64,000 bases of DNA from Hyphomicrobiales bacterium (GTDB lineage Bacteria; Pseudomonadota; Alphaproteobacteria; Rhizobiales; Rhizobiaceae): positions 378,853 to 442,852 of the forward strand of contig UEGQ01000015.1 in assembly GCA_900466005.1 (NCBI GenBank), in the 5' to 3' direction. Made by a program: the position numbers and the translations under genes. Under the pieces are notes generated by a model, which was not told where the DNA came from, made no database searches, and saw only the letters and a list, made by a program, of their open reading frames with translations. How positions within the stretch are numbered: the stretch's first letter is position 1; each line of letters starts with the position of its first letter. Below, piece by piece: positions 44,539 to 53,874 of the stretch.

Positions 44539-44979
44539 TCACTTTTTCACGCGACGGCAAAGCCTGTCAAAGGTTTCGAGAAATTGCGAGCGGTCGCGCG
44601 GCGTGAAGGCGGCATTGTAGCCCTTGCTCTCGCCGGTTTCCCTGAGGTGCGCCCCGAGATTGCGCATCGCCGTCGCCATGCCGATGTTGGCGGTGTCGAA
44701 AATGCGCCCCGTCGGTCCCGTCACCAGCGCGCCGGCGGCCACGCACCGCCCCGCGAGCGGCACGTCCGCCGTCACCACGACGTCGCCGGGCCCGGCGCAC
44801 TCGGCGATCCAGTCGTCGGCGGCGTCGAAAGCGCCGGAGACGATGACGTTCTTCACCATCGGATCGCGGGACGGGCGCAGGCCCGAATTGGCGACGAAGG
44901 TGACCGGCAGCGCATGACGCTCGGCGACCTTCTGGATTTCCGCCTTCACGGGGCAGGCATCGGCATCGACATAGATCAT
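44539..44979 (-). CDS. YaiI/YqxD family protein (DUF188, PIN-like)
   Basis: A 146-residue protein of the DUF188 family. The N-terminal MIYVDADACPVKAEIQKVAERH motif holds two conserved Asp residues, and DVVVTADVPLAGRC and FTPRDRSQFLETFDRLCRR are also typical. The fold resembles PIN nucleases, but activity has not been established for the family. It overlaps the acetyltransferase gene upstream by four bases, so it is co-transcribed with it and the formaldehyde dehydrogenase gene. Confidence 0.9.
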   Translation of the reverse strand: MIYVDADACPVKAEIQKVAERHALPVTFVANSGLRPSRDPMVKNVIVSGAFDAADDWIAECAGPGDVVVTADVPLAGRCVAAGALVTGPTGRIFDTANIGMATAMRNLGAHLRETGESKGYNAAFTPRDRSQFLETFDRLCRRVKK

Positions 44980-45433
44980 GTCAGCGTCCGCACCATGTCG
45001 ACATGCGGGATGCCGTCTTCGAGATATTCTTCGGAGATCGGCGTGAAGCCGAAGCTCCCGTAGAATCTCTGTAGGTGGCTCTGCGCCGATATCTCAATGG
45101 CATCGCCGGGATAGACCTTCTCGCAGACGGCGATCGCCTCGTGCATCAGCGCGTTCCCGAGCCGCTTGCCGCGATGCGCGGGCGACACGGCGACACGGCC
45201 GATGCGGGGCAGGTGGGTGGGCGTCGGTCGCCAGAGGCGGGCACAGGCGATGAGCTCGCACCCGTCGATGAGTCGCAGATGCAGGCAATCCGCGTCGTTG
45301 CCGTCGAGTTCCGGGTAGGCACAGGCCTGCTCGACGACGAAGACGTCGACGCGCAGCTTCAGCAGTTCATAGAGCTGGGCGGCGGAGAGCTCGTCGAGCC
45401 TCCGCACGTCCACGTCATAGGTGCGGCCAGCGC

Positions 45434-45437
<4 letters not shown>
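44976..45437 (-). CDS. GNAT acetyltransferase, ElaA-like
   Basis: A 153-residue GNAT-fold N-acetyltransferase with the ElaA pattern: YELLKLRVDVFVVEQACAYPELDGNDAD at the start, and RIGRVAVSPAHRGKRLGNALMHEAI, whose RGKRLG loop binds the coenzyme A pyrophosphate. HLQRFYGSFGFTPISEEYLEDGIPHVDM closes the domain. It overlaps both neighbours by four bases. The substrate is unknown. Confidence 0.92.
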
Positions 45438-46561
<1,124 letters not shown>

Positions 46562-46693
46562 GGTATTCTACTCCCTGAGAATGTGAATCGAGGGCGACCT
46601 TGGCACGGGAGCGGCGTCGGGCTCAAGGCCGAAGAGCGTCAGAAACGGCTCCGTTCGGCCTCCCGGTGCCTCCGTGGGGCGCCGTGAAGGCGG

Positions 46694-47410
46694 TCAGGCG
46701 ACGAGCTGGTCGTCGGTAAAGAAGGAGTCGGGGATCTGCAGCCAGCGCGTGGTGCTCGCTTGCGCGGAAGGTGATGTGCATTCGACCGCAATCTCGGCCT
46801 CCCTCAGAATGTCGAGCCATCCTGCGGCGCGGACGCCCTTCACGGCGGCATCGATGCGCAGCAGTGCCGCTCTCTCCCGTTCATCGAGAAGAAGACGTCC
46901 GTTGTCGCAGGCGTGCTTCAGCACGCGCCGGACATAGGCGATGTCGTCCGGCGCAAGATGTGCGTGTTCCGTGGTCCGAGCTTCCTGCAGGGGGCCACGC
47001 CCCTCCTCGAGCGCGATGGCGAGTTGGTCGAGGGCGAGTGCGGTCATGCTCGCGGGCGCCGGCGGCGCGAGGTCGATTAGATGGAGAAGAAGATCGAGTT
47101 CGTGTGACGAGCGGACCATGCCGTCTTCGACGAAGACCTGCTCGAACCAGACGGCATTCATCGTGTCGAGCGATCCCGCCGGATGGCAGCGGTTCAAGAT
47201 GAAGTCGGCGAGCGATTCGACGAAATAGTCGCGCCACTCGGGACATTTCTCCGGGCAGAGCGTGTCGAGCGCCAGCATGACGATCACGTCCTCGGAGGAG
47301 CGGATGCCCTCCGGAAAGGTATATTTGCGCAGCAGAAGGAGGTCGTCGGCCGAAAGCCTGTTCTTCCCGGCGATGACACATGCCGGAAAAGAGAGACGAA
47401 ATTCGCTCAT
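46694..47410 (-). CDS. Conserved-looking protein of unknown function
   Basis: A 238-residue soluble protein that I do not recognise. It opens with FRLSFPACVIAGKNRLSADDLLLLRKYTFPEG and has a Cys pair in TLCPEKCPEW. Mostly helical segments follow (FVESLADFILNRC, LLLHLIDLAP, ALLRIDAAVKGVR), and it ends in WLQIPDSFFTDDQLVA. No signal peptide or membrane span is visible. Length, start context and codon use look genuine. It stands alone between formaldehyde genes and a DMT exporter gene. Confidence 0.7.
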   Translation of the reverse strand: MSEFRLSFPACVIAGKNRLSADDLLLLRKYTFPEGIRSSEDVIVMLALDTLCPEKCPEWRDYFVESLADFILNRCHPAGSLDTMNAVWFEQVFVEDGMVRSSHELDLLLHLIDLAPPAPASMTALALDQLAIALEEGRGPLQEARTTEHAHLAPDDIAYVRRVLKHACDNGRLLLDERERAALLRIDAAVKGVRAAGWLDILREAEIAVECTSPSAQASTTRWLQIPDSFFTDDQLVA

Positions 47411-47507
47411 CTTTTTTCCCGTTTCATCATGAAACTGGAGGCAAGCCTATGGGCGCCGCGTTTCCAGACGGTGAACGGACGCGGTTAAGCGACGATGAAC
47501 GTCGTCG

Positions 47508-48437
47508 TTAAATTGCCGCGCTTTTCGCGCGCTTCTGCTCGCGCCAGAGGATGAACAGGCCCGAGCCGACGATGATCGCGACGCCCGTCCATTTCGAGGC
47601 GTCTGGGAATTCGCCGAAGAGCGCGTAGCCGAGCACGGTCGCGGCGATGATCTCGAAATACTGGAAGGGCGCGAGCACCGAGAGCGGCGCCAGGCGGAAG
47701 GCGCGCACGATCAGCAGGTGGATGTAGCCGGAGATCGAGCCGAGCAGGACGAGCAGACCGAGGCCGAGCCAGGAGGAGGGGAGCGACGGGGAGAGATCGC
47801 TTGTGCCGGTGCCGGTGCCGGCCAGCAAGGCGGCTCCCATGACGAGCGTGCCACCGATCCCCGCCATGGTCTGCATGGTCATCGGCGAGTCGGCCTCGCC
47901 GATCGCGCGATTGAGGAACATGTAGAGCGCGAAGAGAAAGGCGCAGGCGACCGGCAGCAGCGCCGTCAGCCCGAAGACCTCGTAGCTCGGCTGGATGACG
48001 ATCATCGCGCCGCCGAAGCCGACGACGATCGCAAGCCAGCGCCGCCAGCCTACCCGCTCCTTGAGAAAGAGTGCCGAGAGCGCCGTGAGAATGAACGGCT
48101 CCACGAAGTAGATCGCAAAGACATCGGCAAGCGGCATGTACTTGACGGCGGCGAAGAACATCAGGCTCGCCGCTCCGTGCAGTGCCCCGCGCAGAAGGTT
48201 CATATAGGGGCGTTTGGCCGCAAGCGCGTCACGCCCGCGCAGAAGGAAAAGCACCGGCAGTGTGCACGCCAGCTGGAAGAAAAAGCGGTAGAAAGTCACC
48301 TGGCCCGGCGACATGCCCTCGACGGTCGCCATGTACTTGGCGATCGCGTCCATCACCGGCAGCACGAGCATGCAGGCGGCCATCAGGACCATGCCTTCGA
48401 CGGGGCTCTGTCGGCGGAGAGAGGTCGCGGCTGTCAT
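47508..48437 (-). CDS. EamA/DMT-family membrane exporter
   Basis: A 309-residue drug/metabolite transporter with ten membrane segments in two EamA repeats: VEGMVLMAACMLVLPVMDAIAKYMA, FFAAVKYMPLADVFAIYFVEPFILTALSAL, and FAFYM-like and LSVLAPFQYFEIIAATVLGYALFGEFPD. The tail is basic and short (LWREQKRAKSAAI). The ATG at 48437 (MTAATSLRR) is preferred over one 14 codons earlier. The substrate is unknown. Confidence 0.9.
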   Translation of the reverse strand: MTAATSLRRQSPVEGMVLMAACMLVLPVMDAIAKYMATVEGMSPGQVTFYRFFFQLACTLPVLFLLRGRDALAAKRPYMNLLRGALHGAASLMFFAAVKYMPLADVFAIYFVEPFILTALSALFLKERVGWRRWLAIVVGFGGAMIVIQPSYEVFGLTALLPVACAFLFALYMFLNRAIGEADSPMTMQTMAGIGGTLVMGAALLAGTGTGTSDLSPSLPSSWLGLGLLVLLGSISGYIHLLIVRAFRLAPLSVLAPFQYFEIIAATVLGYALFGEFPDASKWTGVAIIVGSGLFILWREQKRAKSAAI

Positions 48438-48519
48438 CGATTCGTGCTCGTTGGGAACGGGCGCCCATGAAGCATGCACCTTGGCCCGAGATCAAGCGCT
48501 CCGGGTCGGCCCCGTCCCG

Positions 48520-49278
48520 TCAGGCGCCGGCGACCGCTGCCGTTCCTTCGTCCGACGGCAGAGATGTCTCCGCGACCGTGGGGCCGAAGACTTCCTCGAA
48601 GGCGGCGCGCAGCCGGATGTCGACATCCGGCATCATCACCGGCAGGCCGAGATCGACGAGGCTCGTGACGCCATAGGCGGTGATCCCGCAGGGCACGATG
48701 CCGCCGAAATGGGAAAGGTCCGGATCGACGTTGAGCGAGAAGCCGTGAAAGCTCACCCAGCGACGCAGGCGGATGCCGAGCGCCGCGATCTTGTCCTCGG
48801 CCATCGAGCCGTCGGCAAGCCGCGGCTTTTCCGGCCGGCGGACCCAGACCCCGACGCGGTCCTCGCGGCGTTCGCCGCGCACGTTCATCTGTTCCAGTGT
48901 GCGGATGATCACCTCTTCCAGCGCGGCCACATAGGCGCGGACGTCCTGGCGCCGCCGCTTCAGGTCGAGCATGACGTAGCCGACCCGCTGGCCGGGGCCG
49001 TGATAGGTGTATTCGCCGCCACGACCGGTCGCGTGGACGGGGAAACGGTCGGGCTCCTTGAGGTCGGCGGGGTCGGCGCTGGTGCCTGCGGTATAGAGCG
49101 GCGGATGCTCCAGCAGCCAGACGAGTTCGTCGGCGCGGCCCTCGGCGATCGCGGCGGCTTCCGCCTCCATGGTGGCGAGCGCCTCCTCATAGGGAACGAG
49201 GCCGTCGGAGATTCTCCAGCGCACCGGCGGCGAGCCGGGCAGGGGAAACATTTTCGCTTCGATTTCTGTGCGTTGCAT
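48520..49278 (-). CDS. lipB: Octanoyl-ACP:protein N-octanoyltransferase
   Basis: LipB moves octanoyl groups from acyl carrier protein to lipoyl domains, starting lipoate synthesis. The 252-residue protein has the family motif [21 protein letters not shown]. The catalytic Lys lies in [27 protein letters not shown], and the catalytic Cys in [18 protein letters not shown]. These are the expected Cys/Lys pair. The start at 49278 gives the normal length. It points away from tRNA-Leu. Confidence 0.95.
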   Translation of the reverse strand: MQRTEIEAKMFPLPGSPPVRWRISDGLVPYEEALATMEAEAAAIAEGRADELVWLLEHPPLYTAGTSADPADLKEPDRFPVHATGRGGEYTYHGPGQRVGYVMLDLKRRRQDVRAYVAALEEVIIRTLEQMNVRGERREDRVGVWVRRPEKPRLADGSMAEDKIAALGIRLRRWVSFHGFSLNVDPDLSHFGGIVPCGITAYGVTSLVDLGLPVMMPDVDIRLRAAFEEVFGPTVAETSLPSDEGTAAVAGA

Positions 49279-49469
49279 GGGGGCGCCCGTCCTTTTCCCC
49301 TACTTGGCAAGAAAGCGCATCGACTTCAAGAGCCCGGAATTCCGGGCCTTCCGGAATGCCTCCACAGGGGCCCCGGAGGAATTATCAAAAAACTGTCACA
49401 GCGCCCTTGTGCACCCCGAATGCTTTTGCTACATGCAGCCCCGCCGGAGCAATTCGGCACCTACCACGA

Positions 49470-49554
49470 GCGGTCGTGGCGGAATTGGTAGACGCGCAGC
49501 GTTGAGGTCGCTGTGGGGCAACCCGTGGAAGTTCGAGTCTTCTCGACCGCACCA
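49470..49554 (+). tRNA. tRNA-Leu(GAG)
   Basis: An 85-base leucine tRNA. The acceptor stem GCGGTCG (49470-49476) pairs with CGACCGC (49544-49550), followed by ACCA, so the CCA end is encoded. The anticodon stem is CAGCG/CGCTG (49497-49501 and 49509-49513) with loop TTGAGGT, giving anticodon GAG at 49504-49506. A long variable arm and the GTTCGAGTC T-arm region fit a class II leucine tRNA. Confidence 0.96.
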
Positions 49555-49580
49555 AAAACCCGGCTTCGGCCGGGTTTTTT
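49554..49580 (+). terminator. Rho-independent terminator of tRNA-Leu
   Basis: Stem ACCCGGC (49558-49564), loop TTCG and GCCGGGT (49569-49575), flanked by A-run and a T6 tract. It begins right at the tRNA end, so the tRNA is a single-gene transcript. Confidence 0.9.
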
Positions 49581-49690
49581 GTTGTTTCATCGAGGTATGC
49601 GCAGGGCGGCACCCGTCCTGAAATGCAGGCTACGTCGCCCAACGACTTTCGAGATGTGACACGATCGGGCGAGGGCGTATGCCCGGCCCG

Positions 49691-50752
49691 TCAGTCGTGC
49701 GTATGCCGGTGGTGAAGGTCCGGATAATGTGGATGCTTGTGGGTCAGCGGCTCATGCCGGTGCCGGTGTGAATGGGGCTCGGTGGCGGGGCCGTCGTGAT
49801 CGTGCTGGTGGTGCACGTCGTGAACATGGGCGTGTTCGTGTTCGAACGCTTCGTGAACATGAAGATGCTCATGGCGCTCCGTCAGGTGCAGCCAAAGTCC
49901 TGTGCCCATCAGCAGGCTGGCAAACGCGATCTGGAGCGTGAGTGGCTCCCGCAGGAGAATGATGCTGAGCATCGCCCCGATGAAGGGTGCCAGGGAGAAA
50001 TAGGCTCCCGTCCGGGCCGTTCCGAGATGCCGTAAGGCGAGCATGAACAGAACCAGGCTGACGCCGACGCTGAGAAAGCCGAGGATTGCGCCGGCCCCGA
50101 TTGCGGCCGGCGAAGGAACAGGTGTTCCCATCCCGAGCGCGAGTATCAGGTTCGTCGCCCCGGCGGCCAGTCCCTTGATCATCGCGATCTGCACCGGATC
50201 GGCCGAGGACAGTTTGCGCGTCAGGTTGTTGTCGATGCCCCATGCGAGGCATGCAAGGGCGACGAGAAGGCTGCCGTTGTCGAGTGCGATGCCCTGTCCG
50301 TTCCAGGACAGAAGTGCGGCACCGGTCAATATCGCGATCGCGCCGAGCAGCAAACGACGATCGACGTTCTCGCGGAAGACGATCCAGGCGATCGCCATGG
50401 TCGCGAGGCCTTCGAGGTTGAGGAGCAATGACCCCGAGGCGGCCGTCGTCAGGGAGAGGCCGAACATCAGGAGCAGCGGCCCGAGAAGACCGCCGAAGAC
50501 CACCACCGCAAGCAGCCATGGAAGATCGGAGATCCGAAGCGGCGCCTCGACACCTTCGAGCCCGATCCATCGTCGCCCGAGATGAACAAGCACGAGCCCG
50601 ACTCCGGCCCCGAGATAGAGGATACCGGCCAGCAGCCATGGATCGATGCTGTCCATCAGAAGCTTCGACAACGGCGGCGATGCTCCGAACAGCAGGGCTG
50701 AGCCGAGTGCGAGCGGAATGCCGGGGAACTGGTGTGTGCGGTCGATGGACAT
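49691..50752 (-). CDS. EamA/DMT exporter with a His-rich C-terminal tail
   Basis: A 353-residue ten-span DMT transporter with two EamA repeats (for example LGSALLFGASPPLSKLLM, LLLNLEGLATMAIAWIVFREN and LGTARTGAYFSLAPFIGAMLSIILLREP). The last 62 residues form a soluble tail with 23 His residues, mixed with Asp and Glu (HEHAHVHDVHHQHDHD and the following HSHRHRHEPLTHKHPHY). Such tails bind divalent metals, so it may export or sense nickel, cobalt or zinc. This is inference; no metal regulator is adjacent. Confidence 0.88.
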   Translation of the reverse strand: MSIDRTHQFPGIPLALGSALLFGASPPLSKLLMDSIDPWLLAGILYLGAGVGLVLVHLGRRWIGLEGVEAPLRISDLPWLLAVVVFGGLLGPLLLMFGLSLTTAASGSLLLNLEGLATMAIAWIVFRENVDRRLLLGAIAILTGAALLSWNGQGIALDNGSLLVALACLAWGIDNNLTRKLSSADPVQIAMIKGLAAGATNLILALGMGTPVPSPAAIGAGAILGFLSVGVSLVLFMLALRHLGTARTGAYFSLAPFIGAMLSIILLREPLTLQIAFASLLMGTGLWLHLTERHEHLHVHEAFEHEHAHVHDVHHQHDHDGPATEPHSHRHRHEPLTHKHPHYPDLHHRHTHD

Positions 50753-50834
50753 GGTGGCAGGCTATCATTCAACGGCCGGCCGACCAATGGCCTGTCTCGA
50801 CGGGTGTCGCCTCATGCAAGGGGCGGCGGTGCGC

Positions 50835-51329
50835 TCAGCCCCGCGTCTTCTCCCATTTCTTCGTCAGCCGGTCGCGCTTCAGCCTCGACAGCCGCTGCAG
50901 CCAGAAGATGCCGTCGAGCTGGTCGATCTCGTGCTGCATGCAGATCGCCGGGAAGCCGTCGAGTTCCTCCTCATGGGCCGTCCCATCGAGATCCTGGTAG
51001 CGGAGCTTGACGGCGCGAGGGCGGGTCACGGTGTCCGTCGCGCCCGGCATGGAGACGCTGCCCTCCGTATGGTTCATCAGTTCTCCGGACGAAGACAAGA
51101 TCTGCGGATTGACGTAGGTGCGCCGTCCGCCGATCTCCGGCAGGTCGAGAACGACAAGCCGCACGGCGACGCCCACATGGGCGGCGGTGATCCCGACGCC
51201 CGGCGCCGCCTTCATCGTATCGTAGAGATCGTCCGCAAGGGTGGCGAGGTCGGGGCCGAAATCGGTCACGGGCGCGCAGACGGCCTTCAGCGCGGGATGT
51301 GGATAAGTGATCAGGGGCAGGACGGCCAC
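50835..51329 (-). CDS. Peptide-deformylase-like protein, metal site degenerate
   Basis: A 164-residue protein with the deformylase fold and order of motifs, but three key positions are changed. GxGLAAxQ reads GVGITAAH (His51 for Gln). EGCLS reads EGSVS (Ser91 for the metal-ligand Cys). HExDH reads HEIDQ (Gln137 for the second metal-ligand His; His133 is kept). It is unlikely to deformylate proteins in the usual way. A catalytic copy is probably elsewhere in the genome. The GTG at 51329 fits the family N-terminus (LPLITYPHPAL); the upstream in-frame ATG at 51449 gives an odd extension. Confidence 0.85.
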   Translation of the reverse strand: MAVLPLITYPHPALKAVCAPVTDFGPDLATLADDLYDTMKAAPGVGITAAHVGVAVRLVVLDLPEIGGRRTYVNPQILSSSGELMNHTEGSVSMPGATDTVTRPRAVKLRYQDLDGTAHEEELDGFPAICMQHEIDQLDGIFWLQRLSRLKRDRLTKKWEKTRG

Positions 51330-51507
51330 GCTATGTCTTTCTGTGCTGCGAACGCATCGGAACAACAGGTTAGCAGGCCTTGTTCGCATTTGCACACACC
51401 GGCGCGCGATATCGCCCGGCGCGGTTGACAATGCGGTTTTTACCGCCATTCTCCAAGGCTGCCGGGATACGCAGGACGAGTTGATTTCTTAGGGTGAGGG
51501 CGCAGGC

Positions 51508-52926
51508 ATGACGGATACCGGCGACGAGTTCCTTGTTCGGCCCCCGCAGGACGATGTCCCCGACGACATCTATTCCGAAGACGGCTCGGTCCGGTCCGAT
51601 TTCCTCGCCCTGGTCGGCGCGGCGATCGCCGACCGCGACACGCTCTTCCTGCGCCAGCGCGCCGCGCGGCTGCACGAATCGGAACTCGGCGACCTCATCG
51701 AGGCGATCCAGCCGGAACAGCGGCTCGCCCTCGTCCGTCTCCTCGGCGACGACTTCGACCTGACGGCGCTGACCGAGGTCGACGAGGCGATCCGCCTGCA
51801 GATCGTCGACCAGATGCCGAACGAGCAGATCGCCGCGGCGATCGGCGAGCTCGATTCGGACGACGCCGTCTACATTCTCGAGGACCTCGACCACGAGGAC
51901 CGCGAGGAAATCCTCGCCAAACTGCCGTTCACCGAGCGGGTGCGCCTGCGCCGGGCGCTCGACTATCCGGAAAGCTCGGCCGGTCGGCGCATGCAGACGG
52001 AGTTCGTCGCCGTGCCGCCGTTCTGGACGGTCGGCCAGACGATCGACTACATGCGCGACGAGGACGACCTGCCGGAGAGCTTTACGCAGATCTTCGTCAT
52101 CGACCCGACCTTCAAGCTGCTCGGCACCGTCGACCTCGACCGAATCCTGCGCACCAAGCGTCAGACGAAGATCGAGACGATCATGCGCGAGACCAGCCAC
52201 GCGATCCCGGCCGAGATGGATCAGGAAGAGGCGGCGCAGCTCTTCGAGCAATACGACCTTCTGTCGGCGGCCGTCGTTGACGAGAACGACCGGCTCGTCG
52301 GTGTGCTCACCATCGATGACGTCGTCGACGTCATCCAGGAGGAGGCGGAAGAGGACCTCCTGCGCCTCGGCGGCGTCGGCGACGAAGAGCTGTCGGACAG
52401 CGTAGTCGAGACCTCGCGCTCGCGCGTGCCGTGGCTCGCCGTCAATCTCGTCACCGCCTTCATCTCGGCCTCGGTGATCTCGCTCTTCGAGGGGACCATC
52501 GAACAGGTGGTGGCACTGGCGATCCTGATGCCGATCGTCGCCGGCATGGGCGGCAATGCCGGCTCGCAGACGATGACCGTCACCGTTCGGGCGCTGGCGA
52601 CCCGCAACCTCGACATCCACAATGCCTGGCGCGTCGCGCGGCGCGAAGCCGGCGTCGGCCTCATCAACGGGGTGCTTTTCGGCACGCTCGTCGGCGTCGT
52701 CGCCGCCATCTGGTTCCAGGACGTTTCGATCGGCGGCATCATCACGACCGCCATGCTGATCAACATGTTCGCAGCCGCGATGGCGGGCATCACCATCCCG
52801 CTCTTGCTTCACCGATCCGGCACCGACCCCGCAGTCTCCTCCGCGGTTTTCGTCACCGCGATCACCGATACGACGGGCTTCCTCAGCTTTCTCGGGCTTG
52901 CGACCTGGTGGTTCATGTCAGGTTGA
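51508..52926 (+). CDS. mgtE: Magnesium transporter MgtE
   Basis: A 472-residue MgtE magnesium channel. It has an N-terminal MgtE-N helical domain (LHESELGDLIEAIQPEQRLALVRLL), two CBS domains (residues about 155-290, for example VIDPTFKLLGTVDLDRIL and VVDENDRLVGVLTIDDVVDVI) and five C-terminal membrane segments. The pore motif VAGMGGNAGSQTMTVTVRALA and TAITDTTGFLSFLGLA are characteristic. The cytoplasmic domains close the channel when Mg is ample. It diverges from the deformylase-like gene. Confidence 0.96.
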   Translation: MTDTGDEFLVRPPQDDVPDDIYSEDGSVRSDFLALVGAAIADRDTLFLRQRAARLHESELGDLIEAIQPEQRLALVRLLGDDFDLTALTEVDEAIRLQIVDQMPNEQIAAAIGELDSDDAVYILEDLDHEDREEILAKLPFTERVRLRRALDYPESSAGRRMQTEFVAVPPFWTVGQTIDYMRDEDDLPESFTQIFVIDPTFKLLGTVDLDRILRTKRQTKIETIMRETSHAIPAEMDQEEAAQLFEQYDLLSAAVVDENDRLVGVLTIDDVVDVIQEEAEEDLLRLGGVGDEELSDSVVETSRSRVPWLAVNLVTAFISASVISLFEGTIEQVVALAILMPIVAGMGGNAGSQTMTVTVRALATRNLDIHNAWRVARREAGVGLINGVLFGTLVGVVAAIWFQDVSIGGIITTAMLINMFAAAMAGITIPLLLHRSGTDPAVSSAVFVTAITDTTGFLSFLGLATWWFMSG

Positions 52927-52935
52927 ACTGAAAAA

Positions 52936-52963
52936 TTGACTTGTACGTAAAAGTCAATAATAT
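52936..52963. promoter_or_regulatory. MerR-type promoter with 22-bp operator palindrome
   Basis: TTGACTTGTACGTAAAAGTC and its last two bases AA (52936-52957) make a 22-bp palindrome with one mismatched pair out of eleven. It overlaps a likely promoter: -35 TTGACT (52936-52941), 16-bp spacer, and -10 TAATAT (52958-52963). The start codon of the MerR-type gene is 30 bp further. Operators placed in the spacer between -35 and -10 are typical of this family, so autoregulation is likely. Confidence 0.75.
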
Positions 52964-52992
52964 GACTGTTCCCATATGAATCGGAACAGTCA

Positions 52993-53379
52993 GTGAAAAA
53001 ATATTACAGCATAACGGAACTGACGCGAGAATTCGGCGTCTCGACCCGAACCCTGAGGTTCTACGAAGACGAAGGTCTGCTGCATCCCGAGCGCCGCGGA
53101 CGAACGCGTCTCTATCGCGCTGCCGACCGCCGTCTGCTGCAAGAGATTCTCCGCGGCCGGCGTATCGGATTCACTGTAGCCGAGATCCGTGAAATCGTCC
53201 AGGTTTACAAGGAACCGCCGGGCGAGATCGGGCAGCTCAAGCTGATGATGAAGAAGATCGACGAGAAGCGCGAGGAGTTGCGCCAGAAGCGCAAGGACAT
53301 CGACGAGACGCTCGCCGAGCTCGACAATGCCGAGGAGGCCTGCCTCACGCGCCTCGTCGAGATCGGTGTCGGGACCTGA
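52993..53379 (+). CDS. MerR-family transcriptional regulator
   Basis: A 128-residue MerR-type regulator. The winged helix-turn-helix is YYSITELTREFGVSTRTLRFYEDEGLL, with the wing RRGRTRLYRAADRRLL, followed by a dimer helix (KIDEKREELRQKRKDIDETLAELDNAEEACL). A single C-terminal Cys is present but no metal-binding Cys pair. It resembles LiuR-type regulators of branched-chain amino acid catabolism in proteobacteria, although no such genes are next to it. The start is GTG at 52993. Confidence 0.88.
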   Translation: MKKYYSITELTREFGVSTRTLRFYEDEGLLHPERRGRTRLYRAADRRLLQEILRGRRIGFTVAEIREIVQVYKEPPGEIGQLKLMMKKIDEKREELRQKRKDIDETLAELDNAEEACLTRLVEIGVGT

Positions 53380-53385
53380 CTTCTC

Positions 53386-53862
53386 TCAGATCCAGCGGCG
53401 GGTGTGCTGGCAGTATCGCTCGAATTCGATGCCGAAGCGCGCGAGCAGATGCATTTCCTCGCAGCGGATCGCGACCAGTGTCGTGACCACGGCGGCGGCG
53501 ATGGCGGCGACGAGAAACCAGCTGTTGCCGGTCAGCAGTCCGAAGGCGATCGTCATCAGCGTGTAGCCGAGATAGATCGGATTGCGGGTGAAGCGGAACG
53601 GGCCGTTCGTCACCAGGCGCTGTGCGCAACGGTTCGGGAGCACCGCCGTGTGGCATTCGAGCAGCGTCTTCACCGCCCAGATGTCGAGGGTGAGCGCGAT
53701 GAGCGCGAGCAGTCCTCCGAGCGGCCAGAGAAGATAGCCCTCACGCGGCAGCGGCGGCAGAAGGCCGACGTAGCGGTCGAGGAGGAGCGCCGCGACGATC
53801 GCGACGCCGTAGAGCAGGGGTGGCCAGGGATATTTCAGTGGTTTCAGGCGGTAGGCGTTCAT
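53386..53862 (-). CDS. Isoprenylcysteine carboxyl methyltransferase-like membrane protein
   Basis: A 158-residue inner-membrane protein of the ICMT/PEMT-like family. Three or four membrane segments (LYGVAIVAALLLDRYVGLLP, LLALIALTLDIWAV, and LVAAIAAAVVTTLVAI) frame the conserved NGPFRFTRNPIYLGYTLM motif, which binds S-adenosylmethionine, and RCEEMHLLARFGIEFERYCQHTRRW near the end. It likely methylates a small or lipid molecule; the substrate is unknown. The start at 53862 is preferred over 53868 on ribosome-site spacing. Confidence 0.85.
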   Translation of the reverse strand: MNAYRLKPLKYPWPPLLYGVAIVAALLLDRYVGLLPPLPREGYLLWPLGGLLALIALTLDIWAVKTLLECHTAVLPNRCAQRLVTNGPFRFTRNPIYLGYTLMTIAFGLLTGNSWFLVAAIAAAVVTTLVAIRCEEMHLLARFGIEFERYCQHTRRWI

Positions 53863-53874
53863 GATCATGTCCTG

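Noticed and set aside
49470..49690. tRNA-Leu as an integration site for a mobile element
   Set aside because: No integrase, no direct repeat of the tRNA 3' end and no change of gene character were seen on either side.
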